Positions 14,073 through 15,462 of a stretch of 15,462 nucleotides of DNA are shown here, in pieces (the first letter of the stretch is position 1; each line of letters opens with the position of its first letter). Below the pieces are notes generated by a model. It worked only from the letters and a program-made list of their open reading frames with translations. It made no database searches and was not told where the DNA came from. Position numbers and translations under genes: made by a program. This DNA is from an uncultured Odoribacter sp. (GTDB taxonomy: Bacteria; Bacteroidota; Bacteroidia; Bacteroidales; Marinifilaceae), in the NCBI GenBank assembly GCA_934725835.1, contig CAKVCR010000033.1:1-15462 (forward strand). The letters are read 5' to 3'.

Positions 14073-15290
14073 ATGCGTTGTCTGATTCTTACAAATCATT
14101 TTTTACCAGAGTCTTTCCGTTGCAACGACGTCGCGTTTGACCTTGCACGCCGCGGCTATGCAGTAACAGTTCTTACGGCAATACCAGATTATCCGGAAGG
14201 ACATTATCACAAAGGATATTCGTTGTTCAAAAGGCGTCTGGAAGTCATTGATGGAGTGAAGATAATACGGGTGCCCGTGTTTCCTCGTGGCAATGGTGGG
14301 GCACTACGGCTTGTCCTCAATTATGTCTCGGGGCTTGTTTCTTTTTTCTTTTATGCTTTGTATCAGTCACTATTTCACAAGTATGACTGTATTTTTGTGC
14401 ATGATACTTCTCCCGCATTTATAGCGCTACCGGCGGTTCTGATAAAGAAAATTCGTAAAACACCAATCGATTTGTGGATTCTTGACATGTGGCCTCAGAG
14501 CCTTACGGCGGGAGGAATTAACAGTCCAATGGTCTTCAGTCTTGTTGATAGGATGATGGACCACATATATAGAAATTGTTCTGTAATTCACATCAGCTCT
14601 TACGGTTTCAGAAAACTGCTCGCAGAAAGAGGTGTGAGCGATGATAAAATCAAGTATCTTCCTAATTGGAGTGATGATTCAATAGTGCTTTCATCGGAAA
14701 CGGTTATTCCAGAACTACCAAATGGATTCAGAATAATGTTTGCCGGTAATATGGGCGAGGCTCAAAATCTTGAAAATGTCCTTGCGGCTGCTGCTTTGCT
14801 GAAAGAACACCGTAATATCCATTGGATTTTTCTTGGTGATGGGCGAAAAAAAGCGTGGGTTGAAGAATTCGTGTCGAGGAATGGACTTTCTGCCACAGTG
14901 CATTTGCTTGGTCGCTTTCCGATTGCCTCAATGCCGTCCTTTTTCAAAGAAGCGGACGTCATGCTGGTTTCATTACAAAATAAACTCGTGTTTGAGCTTA
15001 CACTTCCGGCGAAAGTTCAGGCATATATGTCTTGCTCCAAGCCTATTCTTGCAATGTTGGATGGAGAAGGACAGGAGGTTGTTCTTGCCGCGAACTGTGG
15101 CTGGTGTGTTTCCGCTGACGATGTGACCGGGTTGGCAGAAACTGTTCTTCGATTGTCTACAACTCCTGCGGAAGTCTTAAAGAATAAAGGCAAGAATGGA
15201 TACAATTATTATAATGCTCATTTTCAGAAGAGCCTCTGTCTTGATGCTTTAGATGAAGAATTGAGACGTATTGGAGGTTCTCTGTCTTAG
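14073..15290 (+). CDS. WbuB-like glycosyltransferase family 4, probable L-FucNAc transferase
   Basis: A 405-residue GT-B glycosyltransferase of the WbuB group. It shows LTNHFLPESFRCNDVAFDLA (6-25), YAVTVLTAIPDYPEG, a WILDMWPQSL segment and the donor-domain FAGNMGEAQNLENVL, followed by LGDGRKK and the acidic LTLPAKVQAYMSCSKPIL region. WbuB proteins next to capEFG/fnl genes are assigned as L-FucNAc transferases (for example in E. coli O26), and the position directly after capG supports that here. It likely adds the second sugar to the lipid-linked primer made by the downstream WecA-like enzyme. I use the ATG at 14073; the upstream TTG at 14028 lies inside capG and adds no conserved sequence. 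A short hydrophobic stretch at about 90-105 may be a membrane-contact helix. Confidence 0.88.
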   Translation: MRCLILTNHFLPESFRCNDVAFDLARRGYAVTVLTAIPDYPEGHYHKGYSLFKRRLEVIDGVKIIRVPVFPRGNGGALRLVLNYVSGLVSFFFYALYQSLFHKYDCIFVHDTSPAFIALPAVLIKKIRKTPIDLWILDMWPQSLTAGGINSPMVFSLVDRMMDHIYRNCSVIHISSYGFRKLLAERGVSDDKIKYLPNWSDDSIVLSSETVIPELPNGFRIMFAGNMGEAQNLENVLAAAALLKEHRNIHWIFLGDGRKKAWVEEFVSRNGLSATVHLLGRFPIASMPSFFKEADVMLVSLQNKLVFELTLPAKVQAYMSCSKPILAMLDGEGQEVVLAANCGWCVSADDVTGLAETVLRLSTTPAEVLKNKGKNGYNYYNAHFQKSLCLDALDEELRRIGGSLS

Positions 15291-15319
15291 GTGCTGTTTT
15301 TATTAATAATAAACCTAAA

Positions 15320-15462
15320 ATGAATATGCAAACAGAAATGACTGTTTCAGTCGTCATCGGCGCTCTTGTAGCCTTCGTTGCCGTGAATTGGGTCTATTTC
15401 AAGATTCTGACCATTGCTTTTCGGAAAAAATTAGTTGACAATCCTGATGCTCGGAAACTTCA
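15320..15462 (+). CDS. WecA/MraY-like polyprenyl-phosphate sugar-1-phosphate transferase (N-terminal part)
   Basis: The first 47 codons are present and run off the window edge. A membrane helix (about residues 8-26, VSVVIGALVAFVAVNWVYF) is followed by KILTIAF and VDNPDARKLQ, the conserved cytoplasmic loop of the glycosyltransferase 4 (MraY/WecA/TagO) family. The family joins GlcNAc-1-P or a related sugar phosphate to undecaprenyl phosphate to start repeat-unit assembly. Location directly after the WbuB-like gene agrees with priming enzymes at the 3' end of Bacteroidetes capsule operons. The 29-base gap before it holds a dyad (TTAGGT at 15287-15292 with ACCTAA at 15313-15318, and TTTATTA-A-TAATAAA inside) that may or may not matter. 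The substrate cannot be told from this fragment. Confidence 0.88.
   Translation, partial: MNMQTEMTVSVVIGALVAFVAVNWVYFKILTIAFRKKLVDNPDARKL

Noticed and set aside
15287..15318. Dyad TTAGGT/ACCTAA enclosing TTTATTA-A-TAATAAA before the WecA-like gene
   Set aside because: It is A/T-dominated with an unpaired bulge and no terminator-like T-run, so chance symmetry is the simplest reading. It is noted in the gene entry only.

Overview
The window looks like part of a capsular or exopolysaccharide (CPS/EPS) biosynthesis operon from a member of the Bacteroidales. The evidence is the gene content (an EpsG-type polymerase, a Bacteroidetes-type Wzx, CapE/CapF/CapG followed by a WbuB-like glycosyltransferase and a WecA/MraY-like initiating transferase, and a PF14907 nucleotidyltransferase), the weak Shine-Dalgarno sequences, and tight one-strand packing with short overlaps. 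The genus cannot be fixed from the sequence. All genes are on the + strand.

Layout. (1) 1-78 is the last 25 codons of a UDP-glucose/GDP-mannose dehydrogenase, GC-rich (37 of the first 60 bases), followed by a perfect hairpin and T-run that could end its transcript. (2) 212-1880 is a two-gene cassette: an AAA-type ATPase (AAA_15/AAA_21, OLD-like) and a small TOPRIM/DUF3226-like protein one base downstream. It has no obvious role in sugar chemistry and resembles ATPase-TOPRIM anti-phage modules such as PARIS and OLD. (3) 2032-9153 is very AT-rich and holds the strain-specific polymer genes: a truncated acyltransferase, an unusual GT-A-like glycosyltransferase, Wzx flippase, GT2 glycosyltransferase, EpsG/Wzy polymerase, a GT4 glycosyltransferase, a decayed acyltransferase pseudogene and a second GT4. 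(4) 9154-9327 is a junction with no convincing gene. (5) From 9328 the composition shifts to moderate or high GC: a PF14907 nucleotidyltransferase (apparently TTG-started), then capE, capF and capG for UDP-L-FucNAc, a WbuB-like L-FucNAc transferase, and the start of a WecA/MraY-like polyprenyl-phosphate sugar-1-phosphate transferase that runs off the right edge.

How it would work together (inference from families): the WecA-like enzyme loads the first sugar phosphate onto undecaprenyl phosphate. The WbuB-like enzyme adds L-FucNAc made by CapE-CapF-CapG from UDP-GlcNAc. The variable glycosyltransferases (GT-A-like, GT2, two GT4) complete the repeat unit, Wzx flips it and the EpsG-like Wzy polymerises it. 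Conserved priming and second-sugar genes lie at the 3' end and variable genes in the middle. Both acyltransferases are broken, so the current polymer may lack O-acetyl groups that an ancestor carried.

Most interesting points: the ATPase/TOPRIM pair inside a capsule locus; two independently damaged acyltransferases, one with G8 and T8 runs near its start; the sharp composition breakpoint at the TTG start of the nucleotidyltransferase; and intragenic GC change within capG.
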